Assembly: GCA_937874345.1 (NCBI GenBank)
Contig: CALNBT010000143.1
Span: 1 to 8,976, forward strand
Direction of reading: 5' to 3'
DNA: 8,976 nucleotides
From: an uncultured Prevotella sp.
GTDB taxonomy: Bacteria; Bacteroidota; Bacteroidia; Bacteroidales; Bacteroidaceae
Below are positions 1-6,410 of the stretch, in pieces (positions within the stretch are counted from its first letter, which is position 1; each line of letters opens with the position of its first letter). The translations under genes and the position numbers were made by a program. The notes beneath the pieces are model-generated. The model did not search any database. It had not been told where the DNA came from and saw nothing but the letters and a program-made list of their open reading frames with translations.

Positions 1-1
1 C

Positions 2-97
2 AACAATGGTAGTAATGTTGAGAACATCTATAAAGACACCCCCACTAATTTCAATTTTAATATAGGAATCAGAGTAAATTTAAATAAACAGCAATAA
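2..97 (+). CDS. C-terminal end of a probable outer-membrane beta-barrel protein (5' part outside window)
   Basis: Only the last 31 codons are visible, in a frame open from the first bases of the window to a TAA at 95-97, followed at once by another TAA. The peptide ends in a strand with alternating polar and hydrophobic residues (FNFNIGIRVNL) and then a short polar tail (NKQQ). That is how many Bacteroidota outer-membrane beta-barrel proteins end, with the last strand closing the barrel. The fragment is too short to name a family, and a TonB-dependent receptor or a small porin-like protein would both fit. It runs toward the minus-strand genes that follow, so it belongs to a separate transcript entering from the left. 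No convincing terminator hairpin follows; an IS3-type transposase scrap begins about 15 bases after the stop. Coding status is fairly likely; the function is inferred. Confidence 0.55.
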   Translation, partial: NNGSNVENIYKDTPTNFNFNIGIRVNLNKQQ

Positions 98-111
98 TAA
101 TGGTTGTATTT

Positions 112-291
112 TTATTTGCATGTATTCACAACGAATAGGCATCCGTTATTGATGGTATTGTTCATGCGCTCGGCAAGTGCGTTGTGCAGTGAATCTCCCG
201 TCTGCGTCATGCTGATACGTCTGCCTTGCTCCTTGAGCCTGCCACATAATCTCTGTATGATGTCATCCTGTATCGTGTTACTGGTCTTATC
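112..291 (-). pseudogene. IS3-family transposase (orfB) internal fragment
   Basis: The minus strand is open from 291 to a TAA at 112-114 and encodes a piece of an IS3-type DDE integrase core. Readable segments are RLCGRLKEQGRRISMTQTGD and then HNALAERMNNTINNGCLF. The ISMTxxGDxxxNALAERMNN signature carries the third catalytic residue of the DDE triad, the Glu encoded at 169-171. The upstream two thirds of the protein, with both catalytic Asp residues, is absent. The normal C-terminal part (the YYNxxRPHxSL region) is also absent, because the frame stops just after GCLFVVNTCK. It is therefore a dead remnant truncated on both sides. Its right edge overlaps the last codons of the lipocalin gene by about five bases, so the insertion or deletion boundary lies next to that stop codon. 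Confidence 0.8.
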
Positions 292-826
292 TCAATTTGT
301 CGTGTTTAATCCATAATAGCTTATTCGTATGATAACCGATACCTTCCGCAATGTTCAGATATTGATCCTTTATGTCATCAGGTATGGTAGTCTCACGTGA
401 TAGGATCCATAAATACTTAAGACTTGCACCTGCAATCAACGCGTATTTGTAATCCTTATCAATCGCAACGACATTGTATCCGGCATAAAACGGTCCAAAA
501 AAAGAAACTTTTAGCATTGCAATATTTTCGTCTCCAACAAATTTTGCTTTACCAATGGCTTGCTGCCATTTTCCATTTTTGGTATTGTATCCTTTGTTAT
601 CAACTTTTATGGTTCCATTATTATTTAAGGAATATTCAGCACTTGTATTGTCCAAATTCTTTTCGTATTTGAAATCCAATCTTGCGATCTCATACCATTT
701 ACCAAGATATTTTACTTTATCAAAAGGTTTGACGGCAACGGCTCCTTTGGGAATCGATGAACAAGCGTTAAAACCAATCATCATCATGGCCATAGTAAGT
801 AAATAATTTATTCTTTTAGTTTTCAT
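287..826 (-). CDS. blc: Blc-type lipocalin, outer-membrane lipoprotein
   Basis: This encodes a 179-residue lipocalin lipoprotein. The N-terminus is a lipoprotein signal: KTKR, a hydrophobic stretch at about residues 8-19, then F19-N-A-C22 as lipobox. The mature part has the lipocalin signature G-x-W (G42, W44, in YLGKWYEIARLD). The second conserved stretch (GYNVVAIDKDYKYALIAG) and the typical end (YLWILSRETTI, then GIGYHTNKLLWI) are also present. Length and motifs match bacterial Blc, which binds fatty acids or lysophospholipids at the outer membrane and is linked to envelope stress in E. coli; that role is family knowledge, not shown here. The ATG at 824-826 sits right before the signal peptide and has no clear Shine-Dalgarno. 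The gene appears monocistronic and is bracketed by IS3-type fragments. The C-terminal HDKLR may have been altered by the adjoining transposase scrap. Confidence 0.9.
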   Translation of the reverse strand: MKTKRINYLLTMAMMMIGFNACSSIPKGAVAVKPFDKVKYLGKWYEIARLDFKYEKNLDNTSAEYSLNNNGTIKVDNKGYNTKNGKWQQAIGKAKFVGDENIAMLKVSFFGPFYAGYNVVAIDKDYKYALIAGASLKYLWILSRETTIPDDIKDQYLNIAEGIGYHTNKLLWIKHDKLR

Positions 827-938
827 AATAATATTACCTAATTAGTATTCTTTTGATCATCATCGTATAATGTTCTCCATTTTAGACTGGGTTTACTTTT
901 TATTTAATGGATCATATAAGTTTAATTCCTAGCCATCT

Positions 939-970
939 CAAATTTAATGATATTCTTTTTGATATACAAG
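939..970 (-). promoter_or_regulatory. Predicted Bacteroidota promoter for the lipocalin gene
   Basis: Read on the minus strand, TAAATTTG (939-946) matches the -7 consensus TAnnTTTG. CTTG (967-970) stands 20 bases upstream as a three-out-of-four match to the -33 TTTG box. Transcription would start near 932, leaving an untranslated leader of about 105 nt before the ATG. This is a motif match only. Confidence 0.4.
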
Positions 971-1059
971 GAATAACCATGAAAATATTCAGAGAACACA
1001 AGTAGGTAAGTGGGTGGTAAGGCCCCAAAGGGCTCAATCCTCTGGTGTCTAACATTAAG

Positions 1060-1162
1060 CTATGCATCGGTGCTCTGTAAAGTGAGAGTAGTTTCTTAAT
1101 GCTTTGATGTGGCCTTTTATTGTGATAATTGTCGGACGAAAGATCTTTTCCTTAGCATTGGC
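1060..1162 (-). pseudogene. IS3-family transposase C-terminal fragment
   Basis: The minus strand encodes DNYHNKRPHQSIKKLLSLYR, which carries the YYNxxRPHxSLxxLSPxxY hallmark of IS3-type transposase C-termini. Just upstream, in another frame, ANAKEKIF fits the residues that normally precede this motif, so a frameshift separates them (around 1135-1145). The frame then runs on without a recognisable transposase end. Nothing of the catalytic core is present. Together with the fragment at 112-291 it shows at least one decayed IS3 element around the lipocalin gene. The order of the two pieces does not match a single interrupted copy. Confidence 0.7.
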
Positions 1163-1178
1163 CAAAACTCAAAACTGC

Positions 1179-1212
1179 AAAAAACAGGACTCACAATGAT
1201 GGTGAATCCTGT
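1179..1212 (-). terminator. Intrinsic terminator for leftward transcripts
   Basis: Arms at 1184-1194 and 1202-1212 form an 11-bp stem around a 7-base loop. On the minus-strand RNA the only imperfect pair is a G-U wobble. It is followed by six U residues (A-run at 1179-1184 on the plus strand). It lies about 200 bases beyond the stop of the GH51 gene and is the first terminator that gene's transcript would meet. Confidence 0.75.
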
Positions 1213-1236
1213 CCATGAATGTTGTTAGGCGCATCA

Positions 1237-1393
1237 CTATTCTTCTTGGAGTTGCTCCCTAGTAGAGCTCCAATACGCTTTACGATGCATCACGAAGATA
1301 ATAAGTAAGAGTGATATGCCCTAGAATAATCATCCTGCAATTTAACCAATTTGTTTTATTAGAAAGCCACCCAAAGGCTTATATTCCTTTACA
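1237..1393 (-). pseudogene. Possible decayed small membrane-protein ORF
   Basis: One minus-strand frame between the GH51 stop and the terminator reads VKEYKPLGGFLIKQIG, stop, IAG, stop, LF, stop, and then GISLLLIIFVMHRK followed by AYWSSTREQLQEE and a TAG at 1237-1239. With the three in-frame stops ignored, it would be a basic and hydrophobic start, a strong membrane helix and a charged tail. The frame ends about 25 bases before the terminator, as a real last gene would. I do not recognise a family. It may instead be chance hydrophobic coding in AT-rich sequence, and the start codon is not defined. Confidence 0.25.
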
Positions 1394-1408
1394 GACAGTC
1401 GGGGGTGT

Positions 1409-4348
1409 TTATTTGACAATATGTTTTCGGTCTGCCATGATATAAATACCTTGACGTGGTGTAGAAACAGGCCGGCCGTTGAGGTCAAAAATTGCCGAGT
1501 GAACAGTTGAAGAGGTTGTGGCCGTGGAGATGCTGGTAGTATTTTCTGTGGTCAGTTTGATGATCGTATAGCTGTATGGTTTCAGTGTGTAAGATGAGAT
1601 AGGAATGTTTGTCTCTTCGTATGGTACTATCTTATGTGGTTGAATGAGCGTATTCTCATCAGTGACCATGCCCGTGAGAACAACTGAAGAAGCCGATGAC
1701 AGGGTACCAAAATTGGCGATGTCGAGCTTGATAATACGTTTGATGGACGTTGGATTCACAAGATGCAACACAAGCGTGTCTCCCTTTTCGTTTCGTGTAG
1801 CTGTAGCATCGATGAAACTGGTTCCGCAAGCAGATTGTATCAATAGGGGTTGATGGTAAGTCGAGGCCATCTGTTGCGCGTAATAGGTAGGTTGGTACCA
1901 TGTAGATGAAGGGCTAAAGAAGATTTGTCCCTGGTCCCACCCGTTATCGTTTTGTAGGTTCGGCTGCAAGGCGTTGGCCGGACTTTCGAGAGGAACAAAG
2001 CCATCTGTGCGCCTTACGGCATTAAGTACCATGGCATGTGTAAGTGCCCTTTGCATGTTATGGGTGTTTCCGTTCTCCTCGAACATGGCACAACGCATCG
2101 TTGTTGTCGAATTCCATCCGGTGAACAACTGATTCATCTGAGTGAGTTCATTGCTGATGTTTTTGGTATCGGTAAAGTTGTCTGTCCATGGATGGTAGTC
2201 CCAGTAAGCTGCTTTACCATCGAGGTTAGTGAAGACGTATTGCATGAGAGGTACATTGTCGGGACGCCACCAAGCTGCGCACACAAACTTGATGTCTGGA
2301 TAAATTGGATGGATGGCGTCGTAGAGGATGTTGAAACGCTCGACATAGTGTTCGTAGGCAGCCTTTGCGTCGGTGCCAATGTTTTCTTCGTTGCCTATTT
2401 CAAGATACTTCAGGTGTAAGTCCTTGACTTCGTTAAGAAGAGCGAGCACGTTTTCGGGTTGGTCTTCAATGTTGATGGCAAAGGCTGGCTCTGCTTGAAT
2501 CTGTCGTGCAAACTGCATAAACTCGGGTATGGCGAATCCGTTGGTACTGTTGTAGTACCACCATCCAATGTAAGGAGGACGTCCTTCCCGTGGACCGATC
2601 ATATTCTTGGTAAGATACTCTTGTGTGTTGACCATTGTCCCTCCGTAGCGAAGGAACGTTAGTTTTTCGTTGCGAAATGCTTCAGTAAGATCTGCTCGGA
2701 ATGGGTAACTGTCGGTATGAAGAATGGCCTGATCTACCCAAAGTGTACCCTGATTGCCGTTGATGCCTACTACAAAACGTGCAATTGAGTCGGATGCAAT
2801 CGGGATGAGGCTGAGGTTGAAACGTTGCCAGTCAGAGCCTACACCGCTAAGTGGCTGACGAGCATATTCCTTGTTGCCATCACGGCTCTGCAAGGCGACG
2901 AATGCATCGACATTGCCTTTAAGGTAGATGCTACCGCTCATCATCTGTCCCTCTTTCAGTGCTATGCCCCACTTGTTGAGGCCCATATTTGCTATTGCGA
3001 CTCCTTTTGTTCCTTCCATACGCTGTGAATAAGTTCCATTAATGGCCGTAGACACATCATGTACGAATGTGCCCTTTCCTACAGCATTCCACATTGTTGA
3101 CACACCTGTGGGAACAGGTTGTAAAGCAACGGCGTTTCCATTAATGGATAAATTTCGAAAACTAACGTTACCATTGAAACTGCGCAGGCCGACGAGGCCT
3201 TTGGTAATAGGGTTATTGGTATCAGTGAAGTCGTCAATCAATGCTCCATTGAGGTATATCATGAAGTGCGCACCTTGGTATTCTACATGAAAACGGTTCC
3301 AGTCGGTAGCATTGAAGGTTACTGATTTATTGTCGAGCGACTGCCAGTTATGTAGGTGTTTGCCTAATACTAACTGATGGTTGGAAGCATTCAAACTGAT
3401 TTCATATCCGTTGAAGATATCGGCACCATTACCGCAGTCTGACACATTCATGATGTATCCTGCGATAGCCTGTGGTCCGTCTATGCGCATCTCAACGTCA
3501 ACAATGCCCTCGGTCAGTTCCTCTCCTTGATAAACAGTTTTGCCGGTTCCGTCTGTGACAAGGCTCAGAATATTGTTATTGACAGACCAAGGATGATCGT
3601 AGTCGGAGAAATTGACCGCTCCGGATGACAGACCTTCGAAATTGATGGGTTTCCCATTGATATTTAAATGGCGGAAACTGGCACTGCCACTAAAGCTTCG
3701 TAGCCCGACAAGACCTTTAAGAAGAGATGAAGAGGCATCTTGATAAGTATACACTTGTTTGCCGTTGAGGTAGATAGTGATCGTAGTTCCGTCTTGTTCG
3801 ACCCGTAGCGTATTCCATGCTTTAGCATCAAAATCTACTTTATTGTTGGCGGCAGGCTGCCAGTTGTTTTGGTGTTTTCCGACCACCAGTGTATGATTAC
3901 TGGCGTTAAGACTAATTTCATAACCATTGAAGTTGTCGGCACCATCGCCTGCCCCTGATACATCGAGGATTAGTCCGGCAATGGTACTGCTTCTATCGAG
4001 TCGTACATCTACTTCTGAATAGCCTTTTTCCAGTGTGACAGGCTGATAGATAAGTTTTCCGGTTCCACTTGTAACAAGCCGCACCATTTCGCATTCAGGA
4101 GCCCATAGGTTATCGTAGTTTAAGAAGTCCTTGATCTGAGAGGTTGCCACTTCTTCAAAACTCTCGCCAAAGATACGTTGATCATAGAGTCCACCGTATA
4201 TCTCATGGTTGACATCTTCTGTCCCAGCACCATAAATAAGAGGTGAGACTGTGGCAATAGTCTTTGCTGCATCTACACTAATGACCGTCTGCCCGAATAT
4301 ATAAATAGTTGTCAGTAGGAAAACAAAGATGGTGTAAATTCTTTTCAT
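1409..4348 (-). CDS. Secreted GH51 alpha-L-arabinofuranosidase-like glycosidase with two LamG-like domains
   Basis: This 979-residue secreted enzyme probably removes alpha-L-arabinofuranosyl side chains from plant polysaccharides such as arabinan or arabinoxylan. Order of parts: signal peptide (1-20, ending IYIFGQ); the GH51 N-terminal motif SPLIYGAGTEDVNHEIYGGL (about 35-54); two homologous LamG-like beta-sandwich domains (about 73-232 and 247-404); a CBM4/9-like domain (about 418-548); a TIM barrel (about 550-800); a C-terminal beta domain (to about 932); and a short tail (953-979, FDLNGRPV then GIYIM) like the C-terminal tails of many Bacteroidota secreted proteins. In EIGNEE (650-655), E654 fits the acid/base. 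In MFEENG (755-760), E758 by analogy with the family's DEW, or else E757, fits the nucleophile. The ATG at 4346-4348 directly precedes the signal peptide. The gene stands alone, with no visible SusC/D or regulator. Family assignment is strong; the exact substrate is inferred. Confidence 0.88.
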   Translation of the reverse strand: MKRIYTIFVFLLTTIYIFGQTVISVDAAKTIATVSPLIYGAGTEDVNHEIYGGLYDQRIFGESFEEVATSQIKDFLNYDNLWAPECEMVRLVTSGTGKLIYQPVTLEKGYSEVDVRLDRSSTIAGLILDVSGAGDGADNFNGYEISLNASNHTLVVGKHQNNWQPAANNKVDFDAKAWNTLRVEQDGTTITIYLNGKQVYTYQDASSSLLKGLVGLRSFSGSASFRHLNINGKPINFEGLSSGAVNFSDYDHPWSVNNNILSLVTDGTGKTVYQGEELTEGIVDVEMRIDGPQAIAGYIMNVSDCGNGADIFNGYEISLNASNHQLVLGKHLHNWQSLDNKSVTFNATDWNRFHVEYQGAHFMIYLNGALIDDFTDTNNPITKGLVGLRSFNGNVSFRNLSINGNAVALQPVPTGVSTMWNAVGKGTFVHDVSTAINGTYSQRMEGTKGVAIANMGLNKWGIALKEGQMMSGSIYLKGNVDAFVALQSRDGNKEYARQPLSGVGSDWQRFNLSLIPIASDSIARFVVGINGNQGTLWVDQAILHTDSYPFRADLTEAFRNEKLTFLRYGGTMVNTQEYLTKNMIGPREGRPPYIGWWYYNSTNGFAIPEFMQFARQIQAEPAFAINIEDQPENVLALLNEVKDLHLKYLEIGNEENIGTDAKAAYEHYVERFNILYDAIHPIYPDIKFVCAAWWRPDNVPLMQYVFTNLDGKAAYWDYHPWTDNFTDTKNISNELTQMNQLFTGWNSTTTMRCAMFEENGNTHNMQRALTHAMVLNAVRRTDGFVPLESPANALQPNLQNDNGWDQGQIFFSPSSTWYQPTYYAQQMASTYHQPLLIQSACGTSFIDATATRNEKGDTLVLHLVNPTSIKRIIKLDIANFGTLSSASSVVLTGMVTDENTLIQPHKIVPYEETNIPISSYTLKPYSYTIIKLTTENTTSISTATTSSTVHSAIFDLNGRPVSTPRQGIYIMADRKHIVK
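3137..4132 (-). repeat. Internal tandem duplication: two LamG-like domains of the GH51 protein
   Basis: Copy A (3653-4132, residues 73-232) and copy B (3137-3610, residues 247-404) align along their whole length. Matching landmarks are LVTSGTGKLIYQ and LVTDGTGKTVYQ; NGYEISLNASNH in both; LVVGKHQNNWQ and LVLGKHLHNWQ; KGLVGLRSFSG and KGLVGLRSFNG; FRHLNING and FRNLSING. Third-base differences are frequent between the copies, for example in the codons for NGYEISLNAS. The duplication is therefore not recent, or the protein sequence is under strong selection. Confidence 0.85.
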
Positions 4349-4654
4349 CTGGTATGTATAAAAGTATTTTTAATATTACAATTAGGCTTCAAATTATACA
4401 TTTCGTGGCAGAATACAAAATATAACCTTGTTTTTCTTATATGAAAATGTCAAATTTCATTGAAAAGACGATATCTTGAGAAGTAAAGGGAATAATGAAT
4501 TTACTTAGTTATTGTTTAAGTCAACTTGGCACATATGGAATTATTCAATTCCAAGATTGTTGACTGTGCCTAAAGTTCTTCTTATACAGAATTACAAAAC
4601 TGTTTCCACATTCATTTGTTAAATCCCCAAGAATAAAAATTGAGCCGTAAAACA
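4349..4654. other. Intergenic stretch, no gene recognised
   Basis: This AT-rich stretch lies between the GH51 start and the ISL3-type remnant. No open frame of convincing quality was seen on either strand. It holds the GH51 leader and possible promoter at its left edge. It also holds a compact palindromic patch: TGGAATT (4536-4542) pairs with AATTCCA (4547-4553) around a 4-base loop, and the outer arms AGTCAAC (4519-4525) and GTTGACT (4559-4565) are also complementary. This could be an old IS end, an operator or chance. Confidence 0.4.
4390..4419 (-). promoter_or_regulatory. Tentative promoter for the GH51 gene
   Basis: On the minus strand, TATAATTTG (4390-4398) resembles the -7 TAnnTTTG box with one extra spacer base, and TTTG (4416-4419) lies 17 bases upstream. 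Neither spacing is ideal. The position would give a leader of about 35 nt, which is reasonable. Confidence 0.3.
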
Positions 4655-4868
4655 ATCACTGTGGTTCGGCATGGCATTATGAGGAGTTCGATACAGTGAT
4701 CAAGACCTTTATGAATCATTATGTAAGAATCCTTAACTATTTCAATGACAAGATAACTAACGCAAGTGCTAAATCGTTCAACCGTAAGTTGAAAAATTTT
4801 AGAGCAGAGTAAGAGGGGTAAATGATCTGAAATCTTACCTTTACAGAGTTAATCAGCTGTACGCATGA
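4655..4868 (+). pseudogene. ISL3-family transposase C-terminal remnant
   Basis: The plus strand encodes the last 65 or so residues of an ISL3-type DDE transposase: WHYEEFDTVIKTF, then RILNYFNDKITNASAKSFNR, then KLKNFRAE. A frame change at 4810 follows, and then RGVNDLKSYLYRVNQLYA up to a TGA at 4866-4868. Restoring one missing base near 4810 would give FRAELRGV, matching the family pattern FRxxxRG, so a single-base deletion explains the break. The catalytic Glu in the family motif NASAESFN is replaced by Lys (codon AAA, 4771-4773). Everything upstream is lost or unrecognisable. It differs clearly from the ISL3-type transposase at 7900-8883, so it comes from another element. Confidence 0.8.
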
Positions 4869-4892
4869 CATATTGTTAAATGACCAACCATA

Positions 4893-5405
4893 TTAACTGA
4901 GTCGATTTATCATGATTTTAAAAGATTTAGGTATATGTCGAAAATAAAAAAACGGGGAAGATTTTAGTCTTCCCCGTTTTCCGTACCCAAACTCTGAGTT
5001 GAACTTCTCAGGTTTTTTTATGTTCTTTCCCCACAACTTATTGCTTCCAAGGCACAGTACATCAAGCATAGCTGTTATGTTGTAGTTTTTTAGGTTGTTC
5101 AGCATCTCTATCTCATCCTGTATGGGGAGTATATCTTGCTTATATCTCCCAGACATCCTCTGATACTGCTCATCGGATATCTTACCGGAGATATACTTAT
5201 CATCAACAAATGCCAGCTTATCCTGGATAGACTTAAGAACAGCTTCTTTATCTCTTATCTTGTCATCTATCTTATTGGCAACTTTAGTATAGATATCTTT
5301 AAGGACAGACTTGAACAGAGATAAAATTTCTGGATTGGGAGTTATCGAACAGCATAGTTGATAAACTGCTCATTATTTTTCTCTGCCTGGACATTGATAT
5401 CTACA
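4893..5405 (-). pseudogene. Large serine recombinase, C-terminal fragment (frameshifted)
   Basis: Two overlapping minus-strand frames make up the distal part of a large serine recombinase. The first (about 5405-5342) reads YVDINVQAEKNNEQFINYAV and stops at TAA 5342-5344. The next frame continues with PNPEILSLFKSVLKDIY (from about 5339), an acidic/basic coiled-coil stretch, and KYISGKISDEQYQRMSGRYK, before going on to 4893. The INxxAEKxNEQF segment followed by PNPEIL and the long coiled coil with a GKIS(D/E)EQY-like patch are typical of the region after the zinc ribbon. One missing base near 5342 would join the frames (R-L-T-P-N-P-E-I). The last 50 residues look degenerate, and the frame runs through a terminator hairpin. 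The catalytic and recombinase domains are missing. Confidence 0.7.
4949..4980 (-). terminator. Strong intrinsic terminator, bidirectional shape
   Basis: A perfect 13-bp stem (4949-4961 with 4968-4980) encloses a 6-base loop. On the minus strand it is followed by seven U residues; on the plus strand only by four. It most likely served the minus-strand serine recombinase, although the present decayed frame reads straight through it. It could also stop plus-strand transcripts from the ISL3-type remnant. Confidence 0.8.
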
Positions 5406-5410
5406 TAAGC

Positions 5411-5444
5411 AAAAGATGCATCAACTAATAGTTTGATGCATCTT
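5411..5444 (-). terminator. Intrinsic terminator of the three-gene operon
   Basis: A perfect 12-bp stem (5413-5424 with 5433-5444) surrounds an 8-base loop and is followed on the minus strand by UUUU from the A-run at 5411-5414. It starts 7 bases beyond the stop of the lipoprotein gene, which marks that gene as last in the operon. Confidence 0.75.
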
Positions 5445-5451
5445 CCGCTTA

Positions 5452-6393
5452 TTATTTGAGTTTAAATGACCTAACAATATCTTCTACTAAACTTTTGTTC
5501 TCTAAAAGCCATTTTGCATCATTGCCGAACTTTATATTATATGCATAGTTCCCTTTTTTAAGAGTATATGATATTTGTTTGTATGTTTGACCATTGTATG
5601 GCATCTCTATTATTTGTTTGTAGCAAGGAACTCCACTTACCGTAATTTTTGAACCTTCTAAGATTTCTGCTCCTGTCTGCATAAGATTATTCTTTCCTTC
5701 TTTATTAATCTCTGTCAAACTATAATCTGTTTGGAAATGCAGGACGGTAAAGCCAATTCTTCCTGAAGGCGAACCTATATATACATCAGTCATCTCATCA
5801 ATATTTTGTTGAACCTTCCAAGAAGACGGATATGACACACTGAAATTAGAATTGCTATAAGATTTCATAGCTAACTTATCCAGTGAAGTTTTTGCCATCT
5901 CATGGGTCCCAGGAGTAGCATTATTTCTTGATAGCCTCCTAATAGATTTTGTTATTTCGTTACATTCATCATAGTCGATGCTGTTAAAGGAACAATAGAA
6001 AGTTTGATTGCCTACTTTCTTTAGGAAATAAACCAACTTAGAAGAAAACAATCCTTTCGAGAATGTATAATAGATAACAGAATCTGAATTTTGCTGTTCG
6101 TTCGGGGTAAACTTGTCTCGATATGTATCAACCTCGCCTTCTGCTACCTGATGAAATTGAGATACATTCATATTGACTGTCATTATAGTGGCAGTATATT
6201 GCATACTTCCACTTTTACTCGCCAATGTAAGCATTCCCGGGGCCTGTTGATATATATTATACCATTCCGGAGCATTTACTGTATACTCAGTTCCTTGAAT
6301 TTTAAAGGATTTATATTTTTTAGGTCTATTATTCGTATTACATGCGCATAAAATCAAACACAGAAATACAAGAAAAAGAAGATTTTTTTTCAT
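5452..6393 (-). CDS. Lipoprotein with two PsbP/DUF1795-like modules
   Basis: This 313-residue protein is exported and lipid-anchored. A short KKN start and a hydrophobic core lead to the lipobox L15-C16-A17-C18. The mature part appears to hold two related modules. The first (about 35-155) ends FLKKVGNQTFYCSF, then ITKSIRRL. The second (about 181-313) begins NFSVSYPSSWKV and ends YTLKKGNYAYNIKF, then LVEDIVRSFKL. The F-x-[IV]-x-Y-P-x-x-W start and the D-I-x-x-S-F end recall PsbP-like and DUF1795/DcrB-like domains, found in many small bacterial lipoproteins of unclear role. The gene is last in the operon, 17 bases after the J-domain gene, and is followed at once by a terminator. The ATG at 6391-6393 directly precedes the signal peptide; no clear Shine-Dalgarno is present. 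The lipoprotein call is firm; the domain name is tentative. Confidence 0.8.
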   Translation of the reverse strand: MKKNLLFLVFLCLILCACNTNNRPKKYKSFKIQGTEYTVNAPEWYNIYQQAPGMLTLASKSGSMQYTATIMTVNMNVSQFHQVAEGEVDTYRDKFTPNEQQNSDSVIYYTFSKGLFSSKLVYFLKKVGNQTFYCSFNSIDYDECNEITKSIRRLSRNNATPGTHEMAKTSLDKLAMKSYSNSNFSVSYPSSWKVQQNIDEMTDVYIGSPSGRIGFTVLHFQTDYSLTEINKEGKNNLMQTGAEILEGSKITVSGVPCYKQIIEMPYNGQTYKQISYTLKKGNYAYNIKFGNDAKWLLENKSLVEDIVRSFKLK

Positions 6394-6410
6394 AATAAGT
6401 TGATTTTAGT

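Noticed and set aside
104..316. Plus-strand 70-codon open frame
   Set aside because: It is the antisense of the IS3-type transposase fragment, whose minus-strand frame gives a clear family motif; the plus-strand peptide is Cys- and Leu-rich with no family resemblance.
424..806. Plus-strand open frames of about 80 codons
   Set aside because: They lie opposite the lipocalin gene, and their peptides look like antisense products.
1644..3290. Several open frames of 60-130 codons on both strands within this span
   Set aside because: All are shadows of the GH51 gene, whose domain motifs run without a break through the region.
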